Part shown: positions 9,068 through 18,341 of the stretch, piece after piece | Numbering within the stretch: the stretch's first letter is position 1 | How the letters are laid out: each line of letters begins with the position of its first letter | NCBI RefSeq assembly: GCF_000152725.1 | Contig: NZ_CH724131.1 | Location: 1,953,739-2,017,738, forward strand | Source: Pseudooceanicola batsensis HTCC2597 | Lineage (GTDB): Bacteria; Pseudomonadota; Alphaproteobacteria; Rhodobacterales; Rhodobacteraceae | Length of the DNA: 64,000 nucleotides | Direction of reading: 5' to 3' | Made by a program: the position numbers and the translations under genes | Notes under the pieces: generated by a model | What the model was told of the DNA's origin: nothing | What the model saw: only the letters and a program-made list of their open reading frames with translations | Databases searched by the model: none

Positions 9068-9943
9068 TCAGCGCGTCGGCACCGGTTCCTCGCCGCGGTA
9101 GTCGTAGAACCCCCGGCTGGTCTTGCGCCCGAGCCAGCCGGCCTCGACATACTTGGTCAGCAGCGGACAGGGCCGGTACTTGGTGTCCGCCAGCCCGTCG
9201 TGCAGCACGTTCATGATCGCAAGACAGGTGTCCAGCCCGATGAAATCCGCCAGTTCCAGCGGCCCCATGGGATGGTTGGCGCCCAGCTTCATCGCCTCGT
9301 CGATGCTCTTGACGTTGCCCACACCCTCGTAAAGGACGTAGACCGCCTCGTTGATCATGGGCACGAGGACGCGATTGACGATGAAGGCCGGAAAGTCCTC
9401 GGCGCTCGACGCCGTCTTGCCCAGCTTTTCCACCACCCCGAGACAGGCCTTGTAGGTCTCCTCGTCCGTCGCGATGCCGCGGATCAGCTCGACCAGCTGC
9501 ATCACCGGCACGGGATTCATGAAGTGGAAGCCCATGAAACGCTCGGGCCGGTCGGTGCGGCTGGCCAGGCGCGTGATCGAGATCGACGAGGTGTTCGAGG
9601 TCAGGATCGTCTCGGGCTTGAGATGCGGCACCAGTTCCCTGAAGATCGCATCCTTCACGGTCTCGCGCTCGGTCGCGGCCTCGATCACCAGATCGGTCCG
9701 GCCGAGATCCGCCAGCGTCAGGGTTGTCTTGATCCGGTCCTTGGCCGCGTCGGCATCCGCCTCGGTCACCAGGCCGCGCCCGACCTGCCGGGCCAGGTTG
9801 CGGTCGATCTGGCTCGTCGCGCGATCCAGCGCCTCCTGGCTGATGTCGTTCACGAGGACATCGTACCCGGCCAGCGCGCAGACATGGGCGATCCCGTTGC
9901 CCATCTGCCCCGCACCGATGACGCCAATTTTCTGGATGTTCAT
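9068..9943 (-). CDS. hbd: 3-hydroxybutyryl-CoA dehydrogenase
   Basis: This 291-residue protein oxidises or forms (S)-3-hydroxybutyryl-CoA with NAD(P). The N-terminal Rossmann motif is 'IGVIGAGQMGNGIA' (residues 6-19). The catalytic region is 'SNTSSISIT' plus 'GFHFMNPVPVMQLVE', containing the active-site His and a conserved Asn. The C-terminal helical domain has 'NRVLVPMINEA'. The length fits single-domain bacterial Hbd/PaaH and excludes the large FadB fusion. GGGAGG precedes the ATG. It may feed acetoacetyl-CoA-derived units to crotonyl-CoA for Ccr at 23.8 kb. Confidence 0.93.
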   Translation of the reverse strand: MNIQKIGVIGAGQMGNGIAHVCALAGYDVLVNDISQEALDRATSQIDRNLARQVGRGLVTEADADAAKDRIKTTLTLADLGRTDLVIEAATERETVKDAIFRELVPHLKPETILTSNTSSISITRLASRTDRPERFMGFHFMNPVPVMQLVELIRGIATDEETYKACLGVVEKLGKTASSAEDFPAFIVNRVLVPMINEAVYVLYEGVGNVKSIDEAMKLGANHPMGPLELADFIGLDTCLAIMNVLHDGLADTKYRPCPLLTKYVEAGWLGRKTSRGFYDYRGEEPVPTR

Positions 9944-10078
9944 GCCCGGCCTCCCTCAGCTTGCGGCTACACAGTGACCAATGCCGGCGCGCCCCGCAAG
10001 CCCTGACGATTTTTCATGAATCCACAGCTTAGCACTTCGGAAAGATTTCTCCGTCAGACCCGCAATGGGTGAGAGAAC

Positions 10079-10957
10079 ATGGTGGGTGAAATGACCTTCG
10101 AAAGACTGGAAGGCAGGCGTGTCGATTACATGCCGTGCCGATATGGAACGTCCCGGACGCTGTTCCGGGGACCGAAAAGCGACCTTTCGGGTCCGCATGT
10201 CCTCTGCCTTGGCGGAACCGAGACCTACGGCAAGTTCCTGCAGACCCCGTATCCGGCGCTGATCGAACGGATGAGCGGGTTGACAGCTGTCAACCTCGGG
10301 GTCGCGCAGGCGGGGCCCGATATCTACCTGAACGACCGCGACCTCCTGGCGATGACGGGCGGGGCGCGGGCCACGGTGATCCAGGTCATGGGCGCGCAGA
10401 ACATGTCGAACCGACATTACACGGTGCATCCCCGGCGCAACGACCGTTTCCTGGCCGCCTCGCCCCTGCTCAGGACCGTGTACCGCGAGGTCGATTTCAC
10501 CCGGTTCCATTTCACCCGGCACATGCTCACGGTGCTGCAGGATCTCTCGGCCGACCGGTTCGCGATCCTGCGGGCAGAGCTGCAGGTGGCCTGGGTCGCC
10601 CGGATGCGTGCGCTGATCGAGCTGATCACCTCGCCCGTCGTGCTGCTCTGGCTCGCCGATCGCGCGCTCGGGCCGAACGGCGGCGCCGCCCCGCTCCCCG
10701 AGCAGAGCGATCCGCTGTTCGTGACCGCCGAAATGATCGACGCCCTTCGCCCCGGCGTGGCCGCCGTGGTCGAAGCCCCGGCGAGCCCCGATGCGCTGTT
10801 GCACAGAACGGAAGAGCTGGTCTTTTCGCAAGTGGAAGCGCCGGCGGCGGCGACCCTCCTCGGCGCGCAGGCACACCGTGACGCGGCGCGGGCCGTGGCG
10901 GCGGCCTTGCGCGGAATCGCGGCACATCCGGCGACCGAGACGACCCCCGGCACGTAG
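10079..10957 (+). CDS. DUF6473 family protein, SGNH-like core
   Basis: This 292-residue protein matches what I remember as DUF6473 from Rhodobacteraceae. The first half looks like an SGNH/GDSL-type fold: 'LGGTETYG' (residues 44-51) resembles block I with Thr where Ser is usual, '[11 protein letters not shown]' resembles block II, and '[11 protein letters not shown]' resembles block III. 'HPRRNDRFL' and '[12 protein letters not shown]' are further conserved-looking stretches. The enzymatic reading is inference. There is no signal peptide. An alternative ATG four codons in is equally possible. It is divergent from hbd and followed by a bidirectional terminator. Confidence 0.72.
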   Translation: MVGEMTFERLEGRRVDYMPCRYGTSRTLFRGPKSDLSGPHVLCLGGTETYGKFLQTPYPALIERMSGLTAVNLGVAQAGPDIYLNDRDLLAMTGGARATVIQVMGAQNMSNRHYTVHPRRNDRFLAASPLLRTVYREVDFTRFHFTRHMLTVLQDLSADRFAILRAELQVAWVARMRALIELITSPVVLLWLADRALGPNGGAAPLPEQSDPLFVTAEMIDALRPGVAAVVEAPASPDALLHRTEELVFSQVEAPAAATLLGAQAHRDAARAVAAALRGIAAHPATETTPGT

Positions 10958-10960
10958 AAA

Positions 10961-10980
10961 GGCCCGCCGGTTGGCGGGCC
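10961..10980. terminator. Bidirectional terminator hairpin
   Basis: A perfect 8-bp stem, GGCCCGCC/GGCGGGCC, encloses a GGTT loop between the convergent DUF6473 and etfA genes. On the minus strand it is followed by TTT; on the plus strand by TCTCC. Confidence 0.7.
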
Positions 10981-11034
10981 TCTCCAATGCAATCGACCGG
11001 GTAGGGTGCGTGCTCTGCACGCACCGCCACCGGA

Positions 11035-11961
11035 TCACAGCTTCTCGGTCAGCTCCGGAACGATCTGGAACAGGTCCCCGACCAGGCCGTAGTCGGCGAC
11101 CTGGAAGATCGGCGCCTCTTCGTCCTTGTTGATCGCGACGATGACCTTGGAGTCCTTCATCCCCGCGAGGTGCTGGATCGCCCCCGAGATGCCGACGGCG
11201 ACATAGAGCTCGGGTGCCACGACCTTGCCGGTCTGCCCCACCTGCCAGTCGTTCGGAGCATAGCCCGAGTCGACCGCCGCGCGGGATGCCCCAACGGCTG
11301 CGCCCAGCTTGTCCGCCAGTTTCTCGATGATCGCGAAGTCCTCTTTCGAGCCGACCCCGCGGCCGCCCGAGACCACGACACCGGCCGAGGTCAGTTCCGG
11401 ACGGTCCGATTCCGCCATCGCGTCCTCGACCCATTCCGACAAGCCCGGATCCTCGGCCGTCGCGGTCTCCTCGACCGAGGCCGATCCGCCCTCGCCGGCC
11501 GCGTCGAAGGTCGAGGTCCGGATCGTCATGACCTTCTTCTCGTCCTTGGACTTCACCGTCTGGATCGCGTTGCCCGCATAGATCGGACGCTCGAACGTGT
11601 CGGCGTCGACCACTGCCGAGACATCCGTCAGGATCATGCTGTCGAGCAGCGCCGCGACGCGCGGCATGATGTTTTTCGCGTCCGTCGTGGCGGGGGCCAC
11701 GATATGGGAATAGTCCCCGGCCAGCGACACGATCAGCGCCGAGACCGGCTCGGCCAGGCGGTGACCGTAGAGGTCATCCTCGGCGACCAGCACCTTGGCC
11801 ACGCCATCGATCTTGGCGGCGGCTTCGGCGGCGGCCTTGGCCGAGGCGCCCGCGGCCAGGATGGTCACGTCACCCAGCGACTTGACCGCCGAGACGGCCT
11901 TGGCGGTGGCGTCCATCGCCAGTTCGCCATCGTTGATTTCGGCAAGCAGAAGAACGGCCAT
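11035..11961 (-). CDS. etfA: Electron transfer flavoprotein alpha subunit
   Basis: This 308-residue subunit carries the FAD and passes electrons from acyl-CoA and other dehydrogenases to ETF:ubiquinone oxidoreductase. The C-terminal FAD domain is clear: '[14 protein letters not shown]', '[20 protein letters not shown]', '[19 protein letters not shown]' and '[12 protein letters not shown]'. The start ATG shares one base with the etfB stop (TAATG), so the pair is translationally coupled. It probably also serves the flavoprotein dehydrogenases nearby, such as the 15.1-kb enzyme. Confidence 0.97.
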   Translation of the reverse strand: MAVLLLAEINDGELAMDATAKAVSAVKSLGDVTILAAGASAKAAAEAAAKIDGVAKVLVAEDDLYGHRLAEPVSALIVSLAGDYSHIVAPATTDAKNIMPRVAALLDSMILTDVSAVVDADTFERPIYAGNAIQTVKSKDEKKVMTIRTSTFDAAGEGGSASVEETATAEDPGLSEWVEDAMAESDRPELTSAGVVVSGGRGVGSKEDFAIIEKLADKLGAAVGASRAAVDSGYAPNDWQVGQTGKVVAPELYVAVGISGAIQHLAGMKDSKVIVAINKDEEAPIFQVADYGLVGDLFQIVPELTEKL

Positions 11962-12719
11962 TACACGATCCCCTTTTCCTTGAGTTTCGCCACGAGGGTA
12001 TCCACGTCGGGCACCATCTCGCCGGCCTTGCGCGCCTCGGGCTCCGAGGTCTTGACCACCTCGAGCCGCGGCGAGACGTCGACGCCATAGTCGTCGGCGG
12101 TTTTCTCGTCCAGCGGCTTCTTCTTCGCCTTCATGATGTTCGGCAGCGAGGCATAGCGCGGCTCGTTCAGGCGCAGGTCGGCGGTGACGATCGCGGGCAT
12201 CTTGACCTTGATGGTCTGCAGACCGCCATCGACCTCGCGCTTGACGATCGCATGGTCGCCGTCGATGTCGAGCTCGTTGGCGAAGGTCGCCTGCGACCAC
12301 CCCAGAAGCGCCGCCAGCATCTGGCCGGTGGCGTTCATGTCGTTGTCGATCGCCTGCTTGCCGGCGATGACCAGGCCCGGCTGTTCCTCGTCGATCACGC
12401 CCTTGAGGATCTTGGCGACCGCGAGCGGCTCGATGTCCTGGTGCACGTCATCGGCGGCGACGATCAGGATCGCCCGGTCGGCACCCATGGCAAGCGCGGT
12501 CCGCAGGGTTTCCTGCGCCTGTTTCACGCCGATCGAGACCGCGACGACCTCTTCGGCCTTGCCGGCCTCCTTCAAGCGGATCGCCTCTTCCACGGCGATC
12601 TCGTCGAACGGGTTCATCGACATCTTCACATTGGCAAGATCGACGCCCGATCCGTCCGCTTTCACGCGGACCTTCACGTTGTAGTCGATCACGCGTTTGA
12701 CAGGCACAAGCACCTTCAT
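11961..12719 (-). CDS. etfB: Electron transfer flavoprotein beta subunit
   Basis: This 252-residue ETF beta subunit begins '[19 protein letters not shown]' and contains '[16 protein letters not shown]' and '[20 protein letters not shown]', which form the AMP-binding and recognition-loop regions. It is the first gene of the etfBA operon, with the SD AGAGGAG before the ATG. Upstream is a 17-bp perfect palindrome (12873-12889) that may be an operator. Length and motifs are normal. Confidence 0.97.
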   Translation of the reverse strand: MKVLVPVKRVIDYNVKVRVKADGSGVDLANVKMSMNPFDEIAVEEAIRLKEAGKAEEVVAVSIGVKQAQETLRTALAMGADRAILIVAADDVHQDIEPLAVAKILKGVIDEEQPGLVIAGKQAIDNDMNATGQMLAALLGWSQATFANELDIDGDHAIVKREVDGGLQTIKVKMPAIVTADLRLNEPRYASLPNIMKAKKKPLDEKTADDYGVDVSPRLEVVKTSEPEARKAGEMVPDVDTLVAKLKEKGIV

Positions 12720-12872
12720 CTGCGGTCACTCCTCTTTGCAATTCACCGGGCACCGGTGGAGTCACCGGTGCCGTATCCCGCGTGTTGATATAGCCTCAGA
12801 GGCAGGCGGGACAGATCAAAATCGACGCAATCGCGCGACGTGACGCCGCGATATTCCGCTTTGCAACATCTA

Positions 12873-12889
12873 TTTCTGCAATGCAGAAA
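12873..12889. promoter_or_regulatory. 17-bp palindrome in the etfBA/ggt divergent region
   Basis: TTTCTGCAATGCAGAAA is a perfect 8+1+8 inverted repeat. TTTGC (12860-12864) and GCAAA (12890-12894) form an outer inverted pair around it. It lies 154 bp upstream of etfB and 66 bp upstream of ggt. Its core CTGCAATGCAG recurs, with one change each, twice between ecm and ccr. A transcription-factor site is inferred. Confidence 0.55.
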
Positions 12890-12954
12890 GCAAACACGAT
12901 GGCATCCGGCGGTTATCATGGGCAGAGAATCACCCGACCCAGCCGGAGACCACC

Positions 12955-14784
12955 ATGCTCGACCGCCTGCTTCCGTATCTCGTCGCCCTGTGCCTGGCCA
13001 CCCCGCTGTCGGCCCAGCAGGCGACGGATGCGATTCCGCCGGAAATGACCACCGATCTCTCGGCGCCGGTCGACGATCCGGCCTTGCGCCGGGCACAGGA
13101 GACGAAGGCCCGGGGCTTTCCGGTCCTCGCCCGGGACTGGATGATCTCGGCAGCCCACCCTCTGGCCGTCGAGGCGGGGGCTGAGGTGCTGCGCAGCGGC
13201 GGCACGGCCGCCGACGCCATGGTGGCCGCCCAGGCCATGCTGGGTCTGGTCGAGCCGCAGTCCTCGGGACTCGGCGGGGGCGGCTTCCTGCTCTACTACG
13301 ACGCGGCGCGCGGGGCGGTGACCTCGCTCGACGGGCGCGAAACTGCCCCGGCGGCGGCCACCCCGCGCCTGTTCCAGACCGCCGAAGGAGAACCGATGGC
13401 CTTCTTCGACGCCGTGATCGGCGGGCTGTCGGTCGGCGTGCCGGGCACGCCCGCCCTGATGGAGGCCGCGCACCGGAGATGGGGCCGCCAGCCCTGGGCC
13501 CGGCTTTTCGACCCGGCGATCCGCACGGCCGAAGACGGCTTTCCCGTCTCGGCCCGGCTGGCGGCCATGGTCGCGTTCGACCGGGACCGCCTGATGCTGC
13601 ATCCGGAGACGGCCGCCCATTTCCTACCCGGAGGCGCCCCACTGGCCGCCGGTGAGATCCTCCGCAATCCGCCCTATGCCGAAAGCCTGCGGGCCATCGC
13701 GCGCGACGGCGCCCGGGCCTTCTATCAGGGCCCGATCGCCACGCGCATCGCCTCGGCCGTGCGCACCGCGATCCGCCCGGGAAAGCTCACCGCGCAGGAC
13801 ATCGCGGCCTACCGGGTCAGGGAACGCGAACCGGTCTGCCAGCCGTTCCAGGGCTACGAGATCTGCGGCATGGGCCCGCCTTCCTCGGGCGGCGTCACCG
13901 TGGCGCAGATCCTCGGCACGGCCGAAGCCTTTCGCGGCGGCGATCTCACCGCCTCGGCGATCTCGGCGGATGTCGAGATGATGCGCGAGGGCGAGGGATT
14001 CCTGAACGACCTCACGCTGCTGGGAAATGCCGCGCGACTGGCCTTTGCCGACCGTGGCCGGTATCTCGCCGACAGCGATTTCGTTCCTGTACCGGTCGGG
14101 GGGCTGACGGATCCCGACTACCTTGCCGGCCGGGCCGCCCTGGCCGCCGAGGATCGCGCCATCGACAGGGCCACCGCCGGCACCCCCGCCTTCGACCACG
14201 CGCTGCTCTGGGCGGATCACGAGGGACGACCGCTGCCCTCGACCACGCATCTTTCGATCGTCGACAGCCACGGCAACGCGCTCTCCCTCACCTCGAGCAT
14301 CGAGAACGCCTTCGGGTCGCGCGTGATGGCAGGAGGATTCCTGCTCAACAACCAGCTGACGGATTTCTCCTTTCGCGCGCATGTGGATGGTCTGCCGGTG
14401 GCGAACGGCGCCGCGCCCGGCAAGCGGCCCCGGTCCTCCATGGCGCCGACCATCGTCATGAAGGACGGCGCGCCGGTGATGATCATCGGCTCCCCGGGGG
14501 GGAGCCGGATCATCGGCTACGTCGCCGAAACGATCTGGCGGCACCTGATCGAGGGCTACGACATCCAGCAGGCCATCGCCCTGCCCCATGCCGTCAATCG
14601 GTTCGGCACCTACGACATCGAGCGGTCGGACCGGGCCGAGGACCTGGCCCGCCAACTGGCCGCGCGGGGGTTCGACGTGGCCATCCGCGATCTCAACAGC
14701 GGCCTGCACGGCATCGCCGTCACCTCGCGCGGGCTCGAGGGCGGCGCGGATCCGCGTCGCGAGGGGCTGGCCTACGGAGAGTGA
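12955..14784 (+). CDS. ggt: Gamma-glutamyltransferase (gamma-glutamyl transpeptidase precursor)
   Basis: This 609-residue precursor of the N-terminal nucleophile family has a signal peptide (about residues 1-21) and should act in the periplasm on glutathione or other gamma-glutamyl compounds. The large-subunit part shows 'SSGLGGGGFLLYYD' and 'LDGRETAP'. Autocleavage is expected before Thr430, the first Thr of 'TTHLSIVD', which becomes the nucleophile. The small subunit contains 'LNNQLTDFSF', 'RPRSSMAPTIV' and the oxyanion-hole 'GSPGGSRI'. All key elements are present. Confidence 0.95.
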   Translation: MLDRLLPYLVALCLATPLSAQQATDAIPPEMTTDLSAPVDDPALRRAQETKARGFPVLARDWMISAAHPLAVEAGAEVLRSGGTAADAMVAAQAMLGLVEPQSSGLGGGGFLLYYDAARGAVTSLDGRETAPAAATPRLFQTAEGEPMAFFDAVIGGLSVGVPGTPALMEAAHRRWGRQPWARLFDPAIRTAEDGFPVSARLAAMVAFDRDRLMLHPETAAHFLPGGAPLAAGEILRNPPYAESLRAIARDGARAFYQGPIATRIASAVRTAIRPGKLTAQDIAAYRVREREPVCQPFQGYEICGMGPPSSGGVTVAQILGTAEAFRGGDLTASAISADVEMMREGEGFLNDLTLLGNAARLAFADRGRYLADSDFVPVPVGGLTDPDYLAGRAALAAEDRAIDRATAGTPAFDHALLWADHEGRPLPSTTHLSIVDSHGNALSLTSSIENAFGSRVMAGGFLLNNQLTDFSFRAHVDGLPVANGAAPGKRPRSSMAPTIVMKDGAPVMIIGSPGGSRIIGYVAETIWRHLIEGYDIQQAIALPHAVNRFGTYDIERSDRAEDLARQLAARGFDVAIRDLNSGLHGIAVTSRGLEGGADPRREGLAYGE

Positions 14785-15119
14785 TACCGGCCGGTCTGCG
14801 CGCGCCCGGTGCCGCCGGCGATCCGTCCCGCCCCGCCCCCGCCCGCCGTCATCCTCGTGCCCGACCCGAGGATGACGGATCGCCCCCGCCCGGGCGGCCG
14901 GCCACGCGGGCGACCGCACGACACCGTCACCGACGTCGATGTGAGGGGGATCCGACGCCTGCAGGAACCTCTGCCGGGGCACATGGCGCAGGTGCTCCGG
15001 CCGCCCCGTGATCGCGAAATCCGACCCGACGTCGCTTTCCACCCGGAAAATGTCGGCTGGACACAGCGCCCGCCGCGCCGCCTGTTACACCGTTCGGAAG
15101 CCAACCGGAGATCCCGCCA
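14785..15119. other. Gene-free stretch containing a REP-like palindrome
   Basis: This 335-bp interval is very GC-rich. The only clear structure is the 12-bp palindrome listed separately. The short open frames here lack Shine-Dalgarno sequences and have random-looking composition, so I call no gene. Confidence 0.6.
14846..14878. repeat. REP-like palindrome
   Basis: CCGTCATCCTCG (14846-14857) pairs perfectly with CGAGGATGACGG (14867-14878) around a 9-nt loop. The 'GTCATCCTCG...CGAGGATGAC' form resembles palindromic intergenic repeats I remember from many alphaproteobacteria. It lies 62 bp after ggt and could also act as a terminator, but there is no U-run. Confidence 0.6.
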
Positions 15120-17621
15120 ATGAAAACCCATGTCAAAGCCCTGGTCGTCGGCGGCGGCGCCGTCGGCACCTCCATCGCCTATCACCTCGCCCGCGCCGGC
15201 TGGGACGACGTGATGCTGCTGGAACGGGACGAGCTGACCTCCGGCTCGACATGGCACGCCGCCGGTCTGCTGCCGCTCTTCAACATGAGCTATGCCACGA
15301 CCCACATCCACAAGTACTCGGTCGAGTTCTACAAGTCGCTCGAGGCCGAGACCGGGCTGAACGCCGGCTTCTCGATCGTCGGCAACCTGCGGATGGCACA
15401 GACGGACGAGAGGATGGACGAATACATGCTCTATGCCTCGACCGCCGAGACCGCCGAAGTGCCCTACGAGTGGATGACCCCCGCGCAGATCAGGGACCGC
15501 TGGCCCCTCGTGCGGACCGAGGATCTGAAAGGCGCGATCTACCACCCGACCGACGGCTACATCAATCCGGCCGACGTCACCATGGCCATGGCCAAGGGCG
15601 CCCGCCAGCGCGGCGTCACAATCGAGCGCAAGTGGCAGGTCGACGCCTATCACTGGACCGGATCGGAATGGCAGGTGAACTGCACCAGGATGATCGAGAG
15701 GGGCGGCAACCTCGTGCCGTCCGAGGAACAGACCGTCATCACCGCCGAACATGTCGTCACCGCCACCGGCAACCACGCGCAGCGCACCGCGCGCCTGCTG
15801 GGCATCAGGACGCCCGCGATCCCCGTCGAGCACCAGTTCATCGTGACCGAACCCGACCCGGCCCTGGTCGAGTACCGTTGGAACGGCGGTCCGGAACACC
15901 CCGTCCTGCGCGACGCCGACGCCAAGTGGTACGTCCGCGAAGAACGCGGCGGCTGGATCCTCGGCCCCTATGAGCGCAACGCGCCCGCCCGCTTCGCCTA
16001 TGGCGTGCCGGACAGCTTCCGCGCCGACCTCTTCCCGCTCGACCTCGAGCGGATCGAGGAGGAATACATGTCGATGATCCACCGCATCCCCTCGTCCGAA
16101 AGCGTCGGTCTGAAGGACGATTTCAACGGCCCGATCTGCTATACGCCGGACGGCAACCCGCTGATCGGCCCGGCGCCGGGGTTGCGCAACATGTGGCTGG
16201 CCGAGGGCTTTTCCTTCGGGATCACCGCCGCCGGCGGCGCCGGCCATTACATGGCGCAGATGATGGTGGAAGGAGAGGCCGAGATCGACATGGCCTCGCT
16301 CGATCCCAGGCGCTTCGGCTCCTGGATGACCACCGATTACGCGGTGGCGAAGAACGAGGAAGCATACGAACACGTCTACATCCTGCACCATCCGGACGAG
16401 GAACGCCCCGCCGCCCGCCCCCTGCGCACCGCGCCCGTCTACGACCGCCAGAAGGCGCTTGGCGCGCAGTTCGGTCAGGTGAACGGATGGGAGCGTCCCA
16501 ACTATTTCGGCCCCCTCGACGCGGACGACAGTTTCGACCACGACGCGCGGTCCTTCCGCCGCGGCAGCTGGTGGCAATATGCGGTCGCCGAGGCGAAGGC
16601 GATCCGCGAGGGCGTCGGCCTGATCGACGCCACCGCCTTCACCAAGCATCTGGTGAAGGGGCCGGGCGCGACCGCCTTTCTCGACTGGTTCACCTGCAAC
16701 AGGCTGCCCAGGGTCGGGCGGATCAACCTGACCTACGCGCTGACCGCCAGGGGCACGACCCGCACGGAATACACCATCGTGCGGCTGGCCGAGGACGCGT
16801 ATTACCTGATATCCGCCGGAGCCTGGACGACCTATGACAGCGATTTCCTGCAAAAGGCGATCGAGGCCAGGATCCCGGACTTCGGCTGGATCTCCTGCCA
16901 CGACGTGACCACGCAATGGGGCGTCTTCGCCATAGCCGGCCCGAAATCCCGCGACGTGCTGAAATCCTTGGTCAGGGATGCCGACCCCGGGACCGTCCTG
17001 TCAAACACGCGCTTCCCTTGGCTGTCGATGCGCGACATCGACCTGGGCATGTGCCCGGTCCGCGCCATCCGCGTCGCCTACACCGGCGAACTCGGCTGGG
17101 AACTGCACCACCCGATTGAGATGCAGACCTACCTCTGGGACCGGCTGATGGAGGCAGGCGAACCGCACGGTCTGAAACTGGTCGGCGCCCGCGCGCAGAA
17201 CTGGCTGCGCCAGGAGAAGAGCTACCGCGCCTTCGGCCACGAACTGGGCCGCGACGCCACCCCGGCCGAAGCCGATCTGCCGCGTTTCATCGACAATTCC
17301 AAGGAGTTCCACGGAAAGTCGGCGATGGAGGCCACCGGCATCCGCTCGAAATGCGTCACCGTTCTGATCGACGGGCCCGAGGATGCCGATCCCTGGGGCC
17401 GCGAGGCGCTCTATGACGGTGCGGTGAAGGTCGGTCGCCTGACCTCGGGCGGGTATTCGGTGGCCTTCGGGAAATCCATCGGCATGGGCTATGTGTCTCC
17501 GGCTTGCGCCGCACCGGGGCAGAAGCTGAAGCTGAAGATGTTCGACAGGCTCTGGGACGCCGTCGTCACCGAGGACAGCCCCTACGACCCGAAGAACGAA
17601 GTCATCCGCAAGGACGGCTGA
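15120..17621 (+). CDS. Dimethylglycine/sarcosine dehydrogenase-like flavoprotein with GcvT domain
   Basis: This 833-residue protein has two parts. Residues 1 to about 400 form a DAO-type FAD domain ('GGGAVG' at 11-16). 'SGSTWHAAG' places His46 where dimethylglycine dehydrogenase binds FAD covalently. Residues about 430-833 form a folate-binding GcvT-like domain ('VGLIDATAFTKHLVKGPGA', 'YTGELGWELHHP', 'EKSYRAFGHELGRD', 'GYVSP'). The expected reaction is oxidative demethylation of an N-methyl amine, with formaldehyde captured by tetrahydrofolate and electrons passed to ETF. The true substrate is unknown. No methylamine genes flank it. Confidence 0.85.
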   Translation: MKTHVKALVVGGGAVGTSIAYHLARAGWDDVMLLERDELTSGSTWHAAGLLPLFNMSYATTHIHKYSVEFYKSLEAETGLNAGFSIVGNLRMAQTDERMDEYMLYASTAETAEVPYEWMTPAQIRDRWPLVRTEDLKGAIYHPTDGYINPADVTMAMAKGARQRGVTIERKWQVDAYHWTGSEWQVNCTRMIERGGNLVPSEEQTVITAEHVVTATGNHAQRTARLLGIRTPAIPVEHQFIVTEPDPALVEYRWNGGPEHPVLRDADAKWYVREERGGWILGPYERNAPARFAYGVPDSFRADLFPLDLERIEEEYMSMIHRIPSSESVGLKDDFNGPICYTPDGNPLIGPAPGLRNMWLAEGFSFGITAAGGAGHYMAQMMVEGEAEIDMASLDPRRFGSWMTTDYAVAKNEEAYEHVYILHHPDEERPAARPLRTAPVYDRQKALGAQFGQVNGWERPNYFGPLDADDSFDHDARSFRRGSWWQYAVAEAKAIREGVGLIDATAFTKHLVKGPGATAFLDWFTCNRLPRVGRINLTYALTARGTTRTEYTIVRLAEDAYYLISAGAWTTYDSDFLQKAIEARIPDFGWISCHDVTTQWGVFAIAGPKSRDVLKSLVRDADPGTVLSNTRFPWLSMRDIDLGMCPVRAIRVAYTGELGWELHHPIEMQTYLWDRLMEAGEPHGLKLVGARAQNWLRQEKSYRAFGHELGRDATPAEADLPRFIDNSKEFHGKSAMEATGIRSKCVTVLIDGPEDADPWGREALYDGAVKVGRLTSGGYSVAFGKSIGMGYVSPACAAPGQKLKLKMFDRLWDAVVTEDSPYDPKNEVIRKDG

Positions 17622-17646
17622 CCGGCTGCCACAATGAGCGCGCTGC

Positions 17647-17722
17647 GCGTGCACGCTACCTGTGGGGCGGCCGTCCGGCCGCCGGTCTGCCTCCGGCGGG
17701 GATATTTGCCGGCAAGAAGAAG
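17647..17722 (+). repeat. Composite intergenic repeat, copy A
   Basis: The copy starts with a GCGCGT-type hairpin soon after the stop at 17621, continues through a GGGGCGGCC...GGCCGCC hairpin, and ends in the core GGCGGGGATATTTGCCGG followed by CAAGAAGAAG (17695-17722). Confidence 0.7.
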
Positions 17723-17846
17723 ATCAGGTGCGGCCCCCTGCCGTCCGTCGTGTGTCACGGCGCTGCAGGGGGCTTTCTCCTTGCGCGGTCATCGGCTTCC
17801 CAGCCTGTACCGCACCGCCAGTTTCGCAGCAGATGGTTAAGAAACT

Positions 17847-17958
17847 CTTTCTTTTTGCCTGGAAATATCCCGGGGTGAGGCGGCGGAGGCCCCGGCCTCC
17901 GGCGGCGAGGGGCAGAGCCCCTGTTGAAAGATGTAATGCGCCGAAGGCGCGCCTCTGG
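17847..17958 (-). repeat. Composite intergenic repeat, copy B
   Basis: Read on the minus strand it begins about 12 nt after the DoxX stop with GCGCGCCTTCGGCGCATT. It continues with a GGGGC-TCT-GCCCC hairpin and a GGAGGCC/GGCCTCC hairpin, then ends in CCCGGGATATTTCC...AAAAAGAAAG. The GCGCC/CTGTT part is nearly identical to copy G. Confidence 0.75.
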
Positions 17959-17969
17959 ATCAGGGGCGG

Positions 17970-18335
17970 TCACCGCCAGCGCCGGAAGCGCCCCGGCCCC
18001 TGCGCCGCGAGGATCATGAGCCCGCCGGCAACGGACCAGTTCTTGACCATGATCGTCACCTGCCAGGGATCGGCCCGCAGCTGGTAGTGGAAATAGCTGG
18101 TGCAGAGGCAGTAGACCGCGCAGATCAGCGCCCAGCTCCGCACGCGGGGACCGAAGATCAGGCAGACCGCCGCGAGCAGGTTGAACGCCGCCACCGGCCA
18201 GACCAGCCATCCCGGCAGCCCGACCGAGGAGATCATCCGCATCACCTGCTCCGGATCGGAGGCCTTTTGCAGGGCTCCGCCGAGGAAGAGGACCGCGATC
18301 AACACCCGGCCCGCGAGGTTCAGAAGATCCGACAC
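17970..18335 (-). CDS. DoxX family membrane protein
   Basis: This 121-residue protein has four hydrophobic helices (about residues 5-22, 42-62, 66-84 and 96-112) and the N-terminal 'RVLIAVLFLGGALQKASDP' typical of DoxX/DoxD-like proteins. The family is linked to membrane redox functions, but no reaction is certain. It follows the SDR gene by 6 bp on the same strand, so the two are co-transcribed with the helicase upstream. Confidence 0.82.
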   Translation of the reverse strand: MSDLLNLAGRVLIAVLFLGGALQKASDPEQVMRMISSVGLPGWLVWPVAAFNLLAAVCLIFGPRVRSWALICAVYCLCTSYFHYQLRADPWQVTIMVKNWSVAGGLMILAAQGPGRFRRWR

Positions 18336-18341
18336 GGGGGG

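Larger units (their letters stand above)
17622..17969. other. Gene-free stretch holding two copies of the composite repeat
   Basis: This 348-bp interval between the convergent flavoprotein and DoxX genes is built largely of hairpins. It contains a plus-oriented repeat copy (to 17722) and a minus-oriented copy (17847-17958), both listed separately. I see no plausible coding region. Confidence 0.7.

Noticed and set aside
14781-15011. Short frame in the ggt-flavoprotein gap
   Set aside because: It runs through the REP-like palindrome and has random, Ala/Pro/Arg-rich composition without a ribosome binding site.
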